DNA of 64,000 nt from Aurifilum marmelostoma (GCA_027559495.1 JAMXSV010000004.1:1-64000), one strand, 5' to 3'; positions 12,010 through 24,669 are shown, counted from the stretch's first letter. Numbers and translations are program-made. The notes: generated by a model from the letters alone, not told the origin.

Positions 12010-14688
12010 ATGGCAACCGGATCGTCGTTATCATTGAATAAGAGAGGCGTAAGTTCCGCTTCACGATTACAATACATTGACTCGAATGTGTTGGTTCGCC
12101 AATATCGCCCTTCCGGGTCAGAGACCGAAACAATCACCCACAACCCTCATCGCCACTGGCAAGGCACAGACGAAGACTCGAATGACCCATACTACGATGA
12201 CGACATATCCATTGTAATAACGGACCCGATAGAGCAAATCAGCCTTGCGTCAAGCGAGAGGAAACAACTATCGCAATCATACTTGGCTTGTGTCTCTCCA
12301 AGGTGGCGGATAATGCGTTTTGCTCTGCGGCCAGTTGTGTTCTTGGTACTATTCATACTTTCAGCTATTCAGTTCACCTGGATCGTCACGTCAGATTCGT
12401 CTTGGGCGGCGTTCGGTCAAATTACCGAACTGGTACGTCCTGCAACTACTGTCGTAGAAACGTTAACAGGACTTCCAGGAACAAGCTTTCTAAAGAGCAG
12501 TGATCTGTCTACCATTATAAAAGACAACCAACGACCCCCTCGACCGGCGCCTATCAAATCTCATCTGAAGTTCTTAAGAGAGAAAGGAAAGCATCTGGAG
12601 GCCTGGGTTGCACGGGGGGGAAATTCTGGAGGGGATGGATCTGGGAGAGCATGACCATATTGATGGGCTCTGGTCTTGGTACGCTCTGGTGCGCCACGAG
12701 TTTCAAATGGCCGACCGCTTTTCAATCCCATTCTCTTGGCGTCCTAACACATTCTTAGGGTGAATGGTAGCGACCCACGCCATGCAGCAGCTCGCCGATT
12801 CTTCTCGGATGATCCTTCTACATCAAAGTTGTTTTCAGAGGCCGACATGGCCTCAAGGTTTCGGGATAATGATGAACTGCGGTACAGCCTTCGGAGCGCT
12901 ACAGCGGCTCTGGGAGGCTACCTCAGGACAGTACATCTCATGTCAACCGACTTTTGGCCAAGTGGGCTTCCCAGCTACCAAGAACATGCCGAGCAGCTCC
13001 AACGGCTGTCCGAAGGTAACAATGCCACAGCGAGCATAGCTCATCATGGGCAGAGCGACGCATTTCATATTGAGAATGGTCTGCTCCGATTTGGTCAGAT
13101 CCCGCAATGGCTCGATGTGGACCACCCCAAAGTGAAGCTGGGCGACCAGGCTCGAGTTATCGGGGCAGAGACTCCAGCCTTTCGGATGCATCACGACTGG
13201 AACCTGTTCTCAGAATTACGGAACATCGATCCAGATACTCAGGAATTACCCGATACTCTGGATCAGGAAGAGATACTCCGGTACAAGCTCGACGTTCTGC
13301 CGACATTCAACAGTGGGGCGATGGAGGCGTCCCTGGGCACTAGTGTCACTGACCTGGCCGAAGCCTTCTTTTACAGCAACGATGACTTCTTCTTCGGGTG
13401 CAACCTAACCACCGCCGACTTCTCTTCGCCATTGTACGGGCCCGTTTACCACATTGATCATACTCTTCCAATATTGGCCCAACAGGCCCCCGAAGATGGA
13501 CTTGGAGAGCACGCTGGCCTCTCGTACTCCACGTGGCTGTTGGGAGAGCGGTTCGGCCATCGTGACAGGTATTACATCAAACATATCCAAAAGACGCAAC
13601 TACGGCCTTTAATCATGGAAGCTCAGCTGATGTGGGGAGACGAGTTTGGGCGTACTGCCCATCAACGCTTCCGGGGTTCCGGGAAAACAGTCAACACCCA
13701 CTTATTATCGTACAACTTCAACATTGAAAGACATCGCGAGGCATTGCTGTGGTCATACTTTGTCGCGAGGCTGGACAAGGATGGCGATGGCTGGTACAGT
13801 GACGAAGAGCTCAAGGAAGCCTGGATGGATCTCGGCTTCGGTGCTGATAGGATATGGGAACATGAGCCCGGAGATGTTCCCTTGCCTTCTAGGGATACTG
13901 TTCTGGATGTCAACGTCAACAGAAACCTCGAAAGGACTCGGTTCTCTCCCCCGCAAGAGACTAAACTGCTTTTTTCTAGTCATGATGGCTATTCCTTGGT
14001 CATCCTTGAGTCTATGGGTCAGAACGCGCTACCTACGGACAAGGTCTGGCCTGAGTACCACAAGCACATTGCTAAACTCGACTGGGCCACGTGTTGGGAC
14101 GTTGTAATCGGCGATCAGCCCGTAATGCTCTTCAAGCATATGGCCTTTGAGCAACCCCGCTGCGGAGACTACCTCATCACCTTATTAGTCGCTCGAAGCG
14201 GCCTGAGAGGCCTCTCAGCGTTCCTTCCTGCTGCGGACTCCACCTTCGCACGCGTTCCCAGCCTCGTCGACAAGTCGGAGACTACACCACACCTACCTCT
14301 CGATGACCGTTGGCAGAATGCTGACTTCTCTATGGAGGCCGTGGCGTCCCGCACGGGCTGGTCTGGCCTTTCTCGCCGCACCTTCGCCATGCTTCTCATT
14401 CAGCGCTACTCTTACGCCATCGGCTACTCTCCCGAAAGTTTTCAGATGATAAAGGGGGTGAAGACCGCCGAAGAGTCTTTGGGAAAGCTGGAGAAAGGTG
14501 GTGGCCGTAATGGATGGGCATTCATGGGCATAAACGATGATATGGATGGCCCAAAAGAAAATATCGATCGGACGGTGCAGATGATCAAGGATTGGATGGA
14601 AAAGACTTGGCCCGCGGAGGAGTTCAAGTTGCCGTATGAACGGTCGCCACATGTGAACTCTACGGATGAGGCAGCCATGAGTGGATGA
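12010..14688 (+). CDS. Stealth-family sugar-phosphate transferase, type II membrane protein with EF-hand; one frameshift
   Basis: Predicted to transfer a sugar-1-phosphate from a nucleotide sugar onto a glycan in the Golgi, like eukaryotic GlcNAc- or xylosyl-phosphotransferases of the Stealth family. Exons 12010-12678 and 12759-14688 flank an 80-nt intron; splicing regenerates the CR1 signature W-VNGSDPRH. About 865 aa: cytosolic tail, a transmembrane helix (about 108-128), CR1 (about 215-230), CR2 with DELRYSLRS and LPTFNSGAMEASL plus FFYSNDDFFFG, and CR3 with KTVNTHLL and HREALLWSYF. An EF-hand loop DKDGDGWYSDEE lies at about 562-573. A run of seven G (12614-12620) breaks the frame; six would read AWVARGEILEG and join the two halves. 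Either a sequencing error or a recent lesion. Acceptor glycan unknown. Confidence 0.87.
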
Positions 14689-16061
14689 TTCCATGCTATT
14701 TTTCTGTAATTATTTATCAACTAAGTTGGCTTCCCCTAGGCCGATGATGCTGCAAAAGACTGATTTGTTATTCGCTTAAAGGATGATTGTGATGGTAATT
14801 ATCCATCTTGTACAGGGTGTTTGTAATTATTTGACTATACTTAGGTAGACGCCCTCGCTACCCTAATAACAGCACCACCACTTTTAAATATCGAGATGCC
14901 TGCCTGCTGTTTCAAACTATGTTATAAAGATTTCAAGTCTACGGTACCTCAAGTCGCCCACACTACATACTAATGCGAATTGTCCAAGACTCGTCCTGTT
15001 AAGTAAATAATATGTTATATGAGAGGCTGTTCCTAGTCGCTATGCATAATTTCTCGAGACCTGTTATGAGGGATGAAGCACTTTTTACTAATATGGTTCG
15101 TATGCAGTACTACAAAGCCTTCACATGCCACCCTCGCTGTCTCGCATAGGCAATATATAGTTAGTTTGTCCAGCTTCTAACTCGTTCATAGACTTTTCCG
15201 CAGCATATATAATACTAGCGGCGAGAACTGATGATTATTCAAAGCAGCTGTTGTCCTGCACGCTACTACAACTTGACCCAGATCTCAGACATCTTTAAGG
15301 AAGCTTACAGATACAGCAACTACCCGTGGGCTAGGACTAGCGTTGCTCTCCCACTACCTATCCAGGCTATCTTACTGGGGAAGGTTCACACTAGCATAGA
15401 CGGAACTGCTGGTAAATTGCCACTGTATACTTACAGCAGTACATGGCTTAACTGGGGTAAGCGTGCGAACTATTATTCGGCCAAGCACAAACATCCTATT
15501 ATATACAAGGAATCGGGCTTTAAGGAACTTGGCCGCCTTATTACACAGTAAGAAGAGTACGCCTGCCAAAGGAAGGCCTTTTTTTTTATATAAAAAAAAG
15601 AAAGAGAAAATATGCTTGAATAGAGCAAGTAAGTCTAGAAAAGGCCTATTGCTAAGAATGCGAGCAGTGAGTCTGCCTCTTGAAGGAGCCTACAAAACCG
15701 ATATTGACATACTAGGAAGTGACTTGCAAGTCCTTGCCATAGATCACAAAAGATATTGTCTTATTGCGAGCACAAGAATAATAAAAAGAAATAGTTTAGT
15801 GAATCCAGACTAACGTGGCCTTCCAAAATTATGTTATCTAAATTAAATATGCTAGTGTCTATATGGTAAGTTAGTAAGAAAGGGGTTGAAACAAAAGACT
15901 GCTTTTTTTTATTCCTTTCTATAATTGCAATGCTCATCGTTCTGGGTGGGCTTAAAAATGATGAAAGAATTCTTTAGGGTTGTTTCTATTGATATTTGAA
16001 CAGTTTAGCACGCCTGTAGCAGATGAGGGCACAAATAATACACTATTATCTCTCTTATACT
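14689..16061. other. Intergenic, no supported gene
   Basis: Convergent 3' region between the Stealth gene and the GH88 gene. It contains T/A homopolymers (about 15580-15603 and 15903-15910). The longest plus-strand open frame (15231-15551) has no motif I recognise and no homologue I recall, so I do not call it. Confidence 0.5.
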
Positions 16062-17697
16062 CTAAGATACAAGACCTCGTCTTCTATCGGGCAGCGATCC
16101 TGCAGCATCCATCTCCAATAACATGTTTCCGACTCGCAGGAAATAATAATCGGCGTACACTAGGCCGTGATTAGCCCACCGCCGCAGTGCGTTGCTGTTG
16201 TGATTGATGGTCGATCCGCTCAGGATGGTGTCGCCGAAGCCTAGATCTACTGAAAGCATGTTGACCGTTCTCGCATCCCCATCCACCAGCTCAAGGGTTG
16301 CCGTCCGAGATTTGAAGCTTGCTTCTTTGTTTGAGTGATGCTCGCATACGGCTTCGATAAGACGAAGGGCCTGCGCTAAGTACACAGAAGGCCTCCCTCT
16401 GGCGACGAGTGCGCGATGCAGGAGCAGCAGACCGTAAGCGGCGACGGTGGCGGCGCTGACGTCGGGTGGTTGCTTTCGCAGCGTTACTGGTGTGCTCTTA
16501 GCTATATCCTCCTCGCTGCCCGACGCTGGGGCATCAAAATCCCAAGGCGGGATTGCGGAGCTAGGCAGTCGGCGCAGGAAGTAGTCAGCGCATCGGCGCG
16601 ATGTCTCGAGAAATGATTCGTCGTGCGTCCAGTGGTAGGTTTCTGCGAAACCGGCGATAGCCCAGGCCTGGCCACGAGTCCAACATGAGGTGTCCATATA
16701 GCCCTGATGCGTCACGCGCTCTCGGATGGTCCCTGTGAATGGGTCAAGAAGCACTAGGTGGACGGTGGATGCGTCCTCGCGGATGTGGGTGTGCTGGGTA
16801 GTGCGCGCATGTTGAACCGCGGCGTTGAACATGGACGTGTCGTCTGTCTTGCTCGCTACGTAGAATAGAAGATCGAGATTCATCATATTGTCCTAGGAGT
16901 AGAATGGTGCAACAGTCAAGCGGGGGCCTCGGCGTGTGGAAATCGTTGACACTCACTATGATAACCAGAAATTCCTGGTCCGGACACATCAATTTTCGAT
17001 CCTTACTCATGCATGTATCCCAGGACCGAATCAGGCCTACTTCTTTCTTAAATCGGCCCTGAAGAGTCTTAGCAGCCGTTTTCAGGGTCTCAAAAGCCTT
17101 ATAGTCATGATTGAGTTCCCATGCTACCTTAGCCCATGGTGCAATCATGAAGCCTAGGTCGTGAGTCGTTCCGAGGCGTGCATTCTGGTGCAAATTCTCT
17201 GTCCACCATTTGCAAAGGAACCTTTATTCAGCTTTAGCGTCTGGGGAGGAGGAGGCTAGGTGATTAGGCAAGATAAGACCTACTCAATCTGTAATTCGTG
17301 CGGGCTCTCCTCTTTCGAAGGCCCCAGCCTGATTCCATACTTGCGCTGCCTCTCAAGCAAGGCGTAAAGACTTCCCGGGAAGAAGCCTGAGGTCCAGAAG
17401 TGCAACTCTCGATACACATATTTCAGCTCTTCTGGCTCTGTGTACTCGGGGAACAACACCGGAGGACTAGTCTGTCTTGCGATAGTAAGTACGAAGGCGG
17501 TCTCCGGATATTATTCAACTTGATCTGAACGCTCTCCTTGTCACTTTGAACCTTTTTCCCCAACGACGCCCCACTGGAGCCTAAGAGGACAGACGCACCT
17601 GTTCCAATGCCCTCAGTGCGACCCCCCAGATCTTTGAGTGTGTGCCGCTCGAGAAGAGCTGGCTGGGCACCCGTGTGCTTGACGCTGCCACGGACAT
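16062..17697 (-). CDS. GH88 unsaturated glucuronyl hydrolase
   Basis: Releases 4,5-unsaturated uronic acid from oligosaccharides made by polysaccharide lyases. Exons: 17697-17599, 17471-17284, 17221-16957 and 16892-16062 (introns of 127, 62 and 64 nt), 460 aa. The joins give continuous family motifs: YVYREL-FWTSGFFPGSL, WWTENLHQNARLGTTHDLGF, RSWDTC, FLVIIDNMMNLDLL and DTSCWTRGQAW. The aspartates in NLD and in the TSCWTRGQAW block correspond to the two catalytic acids known for bacterial unsaturated glucuronyl hydrolase. The open frame continues upstream to about 17838, where a TTGCAG acceptor could join another exon. I chose the ATG at 17697 because it gives a usual family length. No signal peptide is visible, so it is probably intracellular. 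It is divergent from the lyase-like gene at 18478, with which it may share a control region. Confidence 0.88.
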
Positions 17698-18477
17698 AGC
17701 TTGCTGTACGGGGGGCACTGCCTGTTCGGACTTGTTGTTCGGGGACGGCGGGCTGGCTCTCTGGTATCCTCTCAGCTCGCTCAGGTCTTCATCCTCATGA
17801 GGTAGCGCTTTCTTCCAAGCTCGAGGCTTATTCTTGCTCTGCAACGAGAGAGCACAAGAGTAAATGAATCTTGGAGGTCAACGGCACCCATATTATCATC
17901 GGGGACAGAGTGGGACAAAAGTACAAGTTCGAGGCCAATGACAGTTCGCTTTTAAAAGAATTGCTCAACCATCCAGCTAAAAAGGAATTTTAGTGCTGAT
18001 TCAAACAAGGAGACAAGGCACTGGGAATCGGATGTACCCTGAGTCCAAAGGTCCGGATGACCGTATCATTATCGATTAGCATGGCTCTCAGGATCGTCGC
18101 CCCTTTGTGGAATGATGTCCGATGACTCGCATTTACACTTAGGCGCGTTTTGGCGGAGTCGGGGGAAGTGTCGGGACTATGGCCGGAGCTTATTCAGTAT
18201 CATTTAGCCCAAAGAGAGAGACAATGAGGTGGATCCATAAGTTGCCTTCATGTACAAGCCCGCCACAAACATAACGTATCAACCTATCATATCATGTACG
18301 AGGCAACAAGCCCCTTCAACAATGATTAAAAATACCAGGTAAGGCTCAGGAGTTTCTCAAATAGGAACTTCTCGCGGCCTTTCTACTTCCTTCCTTGATT
18401 ACTTTATTTTGGTTTCTGACTTTATTTCTTTGCTCTGCCTGGGAGGACATCTAAGGACATCTAAGCAGAATCCCAAC
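17698..18477. promoter_or_regulatory. Divergent promoter between the GH88 and first lyase-like genes
   Basis: 780 bases separate two divergently transcribed genes whose products could act in succession on one polymer. I see no other coding sequence beyond the possible 5' extension of GH88 to 17838. A duplicated AGGACATCTA block sits at about 18444-18465, just before the lyase-like start. A shared regulator is plausible but not shown. Confidence 0.45.
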
Positions 18478-20293
18478 ATGTTTTTCAAGCTCCTCACCTC
18501 CTGGCTATGTCCATCCGCGACCGTTCTCTGCGCAATCGGCTCTGTCAAAGCGACAGGACCCCTAAATGGCCTCCCCGTCCTGAACGGCCCGATACCCGTC
18601 ATCACTTCGCAGGTGTTAGGCCGAAAGGCCCGCATCGGCGACTTCGTTCACCCTGGCTTGTGGCATACCCATGATGACCTTGAACGCATCAGACTAGGCG
18701 TGGCGAATGGCATTGAACCATGGGCGTCGGCTTATGCCGACTTCAGCAAAAATGCGTATTCACAAGCGAACGTATGTTAGGACCGCATCAGCGGTTCCTT
18801 CTATATTTGTATCTTCTTCAATTTTCCTCCGCTTTGTGAGTTATAAATATTCGAAGCGATCTTAGCTAATGAACCTTTTAGTACGCATTGCAGGGACCTA
18901 AGAGCGTTCTCTGTCGAGGCTCATGCAGCAATTATACCACCTTTACTGATGATTCTCGCGCCGCTTATCAAAACTCTCTAATGTGGTATATTACTAAAAA
19001 CCAGAGCCATTGGGACCGCGCTACTACCATCCTCGATGCATGGGGCACCAAACTTACTAGCATTATCGGCGTGGACACGACCCTCCTCGTTGGGCTGGAG
19101 GGGGCTCTTTTGGTCAATGCTGCTGAAATTATGCGATGGGAAGGTGGCTGGGTCGAGGCAGGTGCTGCACCTATCGGCTCGACCGGATTCTCTAACCAGC
19201 TGTACTGGCTCTTAGCTAGGCAATCGGTGATAATTGGGCAGGCCAATTATGGTATGGTGAGCATCAAAGCCCTACTAGGCTTCGCTGTGTATCTGGATGA
19301 TATTACAATGGTAAGATAAGTATTGGATTAGTCCCTTTCCTTTCTTCATTCATTTTGCTTTAGGGATGACCACCTATCGCCATTGCTGCTAGCCAGCAAC
19401 ATGATCACAAGGCCGACGTCTAACAGACTCATTTCTGCTATAGTGGAATTACGCGGTGAATTCATATCTGAATGACCCTTGTGCGGGCATCTATGGAAAT
19501 TTTGATACCACGACCGGACAAAATGCCGAAACGGGACGAGACCAGGGCCACGCCCAGTCAGGCCTGGGTTGGACCGCTGAGGCGGCGCGGATCATTCAGT
19601 CACAGGGCAGTGATATATACGCGTTCGAGGACAATCTCCTCCTTAAGGCAGGCGAATATGCAGCAAAATACAATCTCGGCTACAACGTCCCATACGACCC
19701 AAAATTCTACCGCTGCGAGGCTATTCTTGTCAATGGACCGTGGAGCGCACCGTCACCCCTAAGCCGCGGTGTCTCTAACTCTACTCCGCAAGTATACGAT
19801 GTACGTCGCACACGCGCAGTGATTGATCGCTGAACTACCCGTCCATACATTACGCTTCCTCCTTTGACTCCTATTCTTTCCTCCCTTTCCTTATGTTCTT
19901 TTCTCGCTCTCCGATATAGGGTTAACGTATACCTCCTACCGGCAGCTAACATTATTCTAGATTCTATATTATCAATATAAAGTAAAGAGAGGCCTCGATG
20001 CACCATATATCACAAAGATGAAAGAAACACTAGCACGTGTAGACCGAAATTATTATAACAGCAGCGGTATGTACGATACACAATGAAAGGTGTCAAAAAA
20101 TAGGATCCATCCCGGTTGTCATTCGTAGGAATTCATCTAATTCACTTCCACAGGAGTCACGGACGATCATCCCGGATGGGGGGACCTGATCTGGTCATAC
20201 CCGGGCCAGGGCCTGTTCCTGAATGATAACAATAGGACAATTTGGGGTGGTGGATGGATTGGGCAAAACGGGACTGGCAACCTCAACACTTGA
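18478..20293 (+). CDS. Secreted alginate-lyase-fold protein (PF05426 type), copy 1
   Basis: Five exons: 18478-18771, 18882-19310, 19444-19800, 19961-20066 and 20154-20293, all joined in phase, giving 441 aa. An N-terminal signal peptide (MFFKLLTSWLCPSATVLC) is followed by HPGLWHTHDDLERIRLGV, a C-R-G block, and the conserved GRDQGHAQSG and DNLLLKAGEYAAKYNLG segments. These match the chondroitin AC/alginate lyase alpha/alpha-toroid family, whose members cleave uronic-acid polymers by beta-elimination. The exact polymer cannot be told from sequence. Two exon joins fall in loops that copy 2 lacks. It lies head-to-head with GH88 and tail-to-tail with the GH27 gene. The ATG at 18478 was chosen over an in-frame upstream ATG because it begins the signal peptide. 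Confidence 0.85.
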
Positions 20294-20676
20294 GAGAGAA
20301 ACGACGTGTCGTGTAATTATAAGAATCGGGAGTTGTTTGCTCAGCCGTAATTACTATTTATATATCACGCTTTTTGCCCCACAACTTTCCTACTTATTAG
20401 GCCTCCAAGGAACTTCCCTAATATAAGATATACGAGCCTTGAGTTTCATTTAAGACAAGTCGATTATGTTTGAAGATGTATAGATAATTATGTATTTCCT
20501 GCACTATTATTTGTATAGTCCTGCAACTTGCTAGCATTGTTGATTACAATCAATCTTAGCGCCCTAATCATTAATACGCTAGCATAAAAGAACAATCATG
20601 CATTGCAGGTTTTTGTCTAGGGAAGGAAACTAAAATTCAGCTCCAGCACTATACTTTTACGAGTTCCGTATCGGCC
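20294..20676. other. Convergent 3' region
   Basis: AT-rich spacer between the stops of lyase-like copy 1 and the GH27 gene. It contains likely 3' UTRs on both strands and no gene I can support. Confidence 0.6.
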
Positions 20677-22152
20677 TCAATATTGATTAGAAAAGACTAG
20701 AACTTTTGTGTCGTGTACACCCACGTCGGTCAAGGCGATATATCCATCGGCTATGCTCAGATCCTTCTTAGCCCACACATCCCTAATGCTGACATTACTA
20801 TTGACCACATAGTCGGCAAATTGTGGCACCTGTGGAAGATGGATGGTGATGTCCTGTCTGTTGCTCGCCTGGTTGAATGCTAGTATCACAAATCTTGAGG
20901 TTCCCGACGCCAGTGGGCCTGCCCAGATCTGGATGCTTCCCTCCACTGACAGAGCAGGAACATAGTTTACCGCAGTACCGGCGTCGTCCTGATTGATTGC
21001 GATGATCTCAGGATTCAGCAGGATGTTCAGCGATGAATTGCTTATCGACGTCAGATCTGAGCTGATGATGAGGGGCGACTTCAAGGCTGCCCAGAAGGAA
21101 AAGTGTGTCTGTTCCTCAAGTGGTGTCATAACATTGTTGCCAATCTCCAATAGATCCATATCCGCTAGTTAATTCACGATCGTGAAGCAGGTTAATCAAT
21201 TGAAGTTAATCACTTGTCGAGGTGGTTGGGTGTCGGTCCTACTCACCCCACGATCCTGGCTTCTGAAAATACGAGATCTCGCGCATTTTGCGCATCATAG
21301 TTAGGACGCTCACGCCAGCATAGCCAGTATTGAGGCAATATGCTGTTGTGCAGGTCCCAAAATTGTCCATTGAGAAGTTGGCATGGATGTCTCCCGAGAT
21401 GCGGTAGGACTCGCTAAACTGGTCTGCCCACAACCACGGGAATTGGAATCCCCATTCGCAAAGCGAGAAGAAGATGTCGCGCCCGCTGGTCCTAAGTGCC
21501 GCCGCCATGCGCAAAAATCGCTCTTGGGGGGACAATGTCATAGCCTGGAAACCGCCGCAATTATCGTATTTGAGATAATCTACCCCCCACGACGCGAATG
21601 TTGCAGCATCAAGCTCTTCGTAGCCATAGCTACCAGGACCAAAGGAGCAAGTCATGATGCCGGCGTCGCTGTACAATGCATTAGAAGCCCACTTCTGCTA
21701 GCACAGGGTCTGCTATAGTATCACTATGCATGGTTTCAAAAGCATCTGTACACACCTATAGATCCCAACCTTGAGCCCGCGTCTATGGGCATAGTCGGTA
21801 ATGGCAGGAATGCCGCCAGAGAAGCGCGTAGCATTAGCTTGCTGCAAACCCTGGGCATTCCGATCACTGGCCCAACCATCATCCAGCAGGAGATATCTAT
21901 ATCCAGCGCTGGCTAGGCCCGTGCTGACCAGTGTATCAGCGGTCTGTAGGATAATGCTCTTGTTGATGTTGGACTTGTAGGCATTCCATGAATTCCAACC
22001 TGTAACTGAGGAGATAAGTCAAACTTGCGCATAAAATTCATACACAACAAACCCTAGATTTGCGTAGGGTCGTGGTATTTACCTAGCTGAGGTTTGGCAG
22101 CCAGACTTGCTGCAAGAATTGGCGAGACCAAAAGAAAGAAAATCAACATCAT
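20677..22152 (-). CDS. Secreted GH27 alpha-galactosidase
   Basis: Hydrolyses terminal alpha-linked galactose from oligo- and polysaccharides outside the cell. Exons: 22152-22083 (signal peptide MMLIFFLLVSPILAASLA), 21999-21756, 21668-21247 and 21164-20677, with introns of 83, 87 and 82 nt; 407 aa. The joins restore LGWNSWNAYKSN, KVGIYSDAG and GSWADMDLLEIGN, all diagnostic for family 27. The nucleophile is the Asp of YLKYDNC and the acid/base the Asp of YRISGDI. The C-terminal beta-sandwich region (from about residue 310) is present. Family members are usually 400-450 aa, so it looks complete. It diverges from the FAS1 gene at 22819. An upstream in-frame start at 22371 would bury the signal peptide and is unlikely. 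Confidence 0.92.
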
Positions 22153-22818
22153 CTTCGAGACTTGCGCTCTAATTTTCCTTTTATTTCCTCCACGTCCTAT
22201 CTGCTCTCTATTGGAGCCAGCGTGAATGAAAGGAAGATATTCAAAGGTCAAGGGTTCACGAGTTCGTCGTCGTTTGGAAGAAATTAACAAAAGTTGAACA
22301 GACTCAGTATTCACTGGATGCGTCAAAACAGCGCTATCAAACTGCTCTAGATTTTTCATGGGCACGGCCACTCCCAGTGCCTTCCCTTGTTCTTACTGAG
22401 AACAGGAAATCCTAGTCTGCCGGGCAGACATCCGACAATTGTTCCGCCCGGCGGGCGTAGGATCTCGGATTACCCCGGCATTAACCTTTGACACTCTTTG
22501 CAAGCTATTTAATCCATGTCACCAGTACTTTAACCACAAAGTGGACGCCAGATCCCCCGGACTCCGGCACTGTGTAATGTGATTACTGGGTCCGACTATT
22601 CCGACCGTGATGGCTTTAATTTGCGCAGAGAGGAGATCTCCCCCCCCCGGCCCCGGGGGGCGTCCCCCCCACTCTATGCGGAAAGGTGGCGGCTGTCAGG
22701 AAAATACTCAAGTAAGACGCTCGTATTGCCCAGTAATCTCATTACCTCACTTTGACGTTCTTGGTGTTGACTATGTCAATCATTGGTCAGAAATTCACCC
22801 AGTCGAAAGAAGATAGCA
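22153..22818. promoter_or_regulatory. Divergent promoter between the GH27 and FAS1 genes
   Basis: 666 bases between two divergent secreted-protein genes. It holds an unusual C/G homopolymer cluster at about 22636-22671 (runs of C9, C4, G6 and C7) and CCGCCCGGCGGGC at about 22445-22457, a GC-rich near-palindrome. CGG-type triplets of the kind bound by Zn2Cys6 regulators occur in these blocks, but no site is proven. Confidence 0.45.
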
Positions 22819-23617
22819 ATGGCTTCTCGATTGTTGTGTCTAAGTGCGCTGTTCAGAGGCGTCCTCGCGGCCACGGTCGATCGACAACTACTCACCTACG
22901 CGCCCATACCCCCCAATGCATACCAGCCGACTATTGACTCAGGCACAAAGACGCTGTTGGAATTGGTGCAGTCAAGTCCTGAACTCTCGACTTTCTCCCG
23001 GATCCTCAAGGAAATTCCCGGTGGGTCAGAACAAAGTGCGAGGTGTGAGGTGCTCACTGCTGAGAGAACACAATGCCCAAGGATTTACCAATGCATTCAA
23101 CACTACTCCTAACTGGAACTTCACTTTCTTTGCACCGTCTGACGAAGCCTTTGAGAATACGGGAGAATATTTTGCTACATTTGGTACGACACCCAAAGGA
23201 AGATGGTGGCTGGGGAATTTGATTCAGCACCACTACGTGCCCAACTCCGCCTTGGACTCGACAGCATTCAACAGCACGCTTCAGAGGCTGCAGACTGGAT
23301 CGTATCTCTATGTCGGGGCACAATTAGTCGGCGGCACGCTGATGCTCAACAATGTGTCCACTGTCATCAAAGCTGATATAACCGTTACAAATGTAAGTCC
23401 TGTATTTCCAGACTGCGCGCCTTGCACTTCAGGAGAAGGTCAAAATAAGTCGATCTCAAATCGTTTTATTGACTACTGATATCATAATCAGGGAATCTTG
23501 CATGTTATCGACCATATATTAGACCCATCAGCTCAAATCTTCGAGATTGATCGACCTCGAATGTCTCAAACATTCATTGCCGGCAGTTGCTCGAATACAG
23601 CGTTACTATACTGTTAG
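22819..23617 (+). CDS. Secreted single-domain fasciclin (FAS1) protein
   Basis: FAS1 domains mediate adhesion or cell-surface interaction. Exons 22819-23020, 23067-23392 and 23492-23617 (introns of 46 and 99 nt) give 217 aa. The signal peptide is MASRLLCLSALFRGVLA. Visible FAS1 features are TLLELVQSSPELSTFSRIL, WNFTFFAPSDEAFENT (the H1-type block), HHYVP, and GILHVIDHILDP at the C-terminus (the H2-type block). There is no GPI-like tail after the domain; the protein ends shortly after two cysteines. It sits inside the carbohydrate cluster, which suggests co-expression, but its role there is unknown. Confidence 0.85.
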
Positions 23618-24669
23618 AGTGGTGATTCTTGAGGAGATACACTTTATGCACAAGTCTAAGGAAAATTTGGCACATCTGTCTTTCCTTTTCTTTCCTTCTT
23701 TTTTCTTCCTTTGAGAAAGAGCCTTGAATGCCTAACATACATATATGTGATCTTTGGATTCATTTTATGAATAAACTGCAAGATCTATTAATCTTCCCTT
23801 CGACCATTTGGGCGCACATGTGTCATTTGTGTGATTGTTTGGTTAAAGACAGCATGACGAGAACACCTTTAAGAGTAACGATCAAATGCCTTCATGCCAA
23901 GAGCTACGCCGATCGTTATATAAAGAAGAGTCTCACATCCAGCGCCATGTTTCGAATGAGGTCATGTGGCACATTAGGAATATGTATGAGACGGGCTCAG
24001 CAACCTCTTTTTACCATGCTAATCACCCCGAGGGCCGATGCAGTTGGACCTACTCGTCAAGGTGAAAGACTCCACGGCATTTCAATAAGACATTGAATCA
24101 TCTGCCGAGTTTTCATGATTTTGGAGGCGGATCCTATAGAGTCATGTGGCCCACTGGCGTGTCTTCATCGTTCGATTGGCTAGCCGATCCTTGCCCATTG
24201 CACTCAAATCACCGCCGGTACCTTGGCCGCTGGAAGGCCTGAGAGAGGGCTGTGGTTCCCACGATGATCTACACAATTAATATGTGACGGAGACAGCCGC
24301 ATGCCGGGGTATGCTCTGCTTTGGTCAACCTACGTTACGGTTTGCCCTATGCAAACTTCAGGAGGATGAGATCCACAACGTTATGTTCTACCATAATTTC
24401 ACAAAGGCAGCGCATTATTTGGCGACTGCTGCGTATGTCCGTGGCGGGGTACGGACCGGACCTTGATCTTCCTTGATGGCTTGGGAGCGTCGAGATGTCA
24501 AACAAGATCCACACTAAAAACATATGATCTGGCTCAGTGCGAGATGACAAGGGAAGAAAAGTATAAAATTATCAAGTCCTCGTCGAATTCTAATGTTTCC
24601 CGGGTTCATCCTACATCGCAATCTTGCACTGCATCGTGTATCATCCATTCCTAAAAACGACTTTTCATT
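23618..24669. other. Intergenic region upstream of lyase-like copy 2
   Basis: About 1 kb with no gene I can support. It contains the 3' UTR of the FAS1 gene (polypyrimidine tract at about 23679-23711) and the presumed promoter of lyase-like copy 2. Open frames of up to about 120 codons lack motifs. Confidence 0.5.

Noticed and set aside
12943..14720. Several minus-strand frames inside the Stealth gene
   Set aside because: Antisense shadows of a plus-strand gene with full family motifs.
15231..15551. Plus-strand frame of 106 codons
   Set aside because: No recognisable domain, no splice or signal features, and AT-rich surroundings; could be chance.
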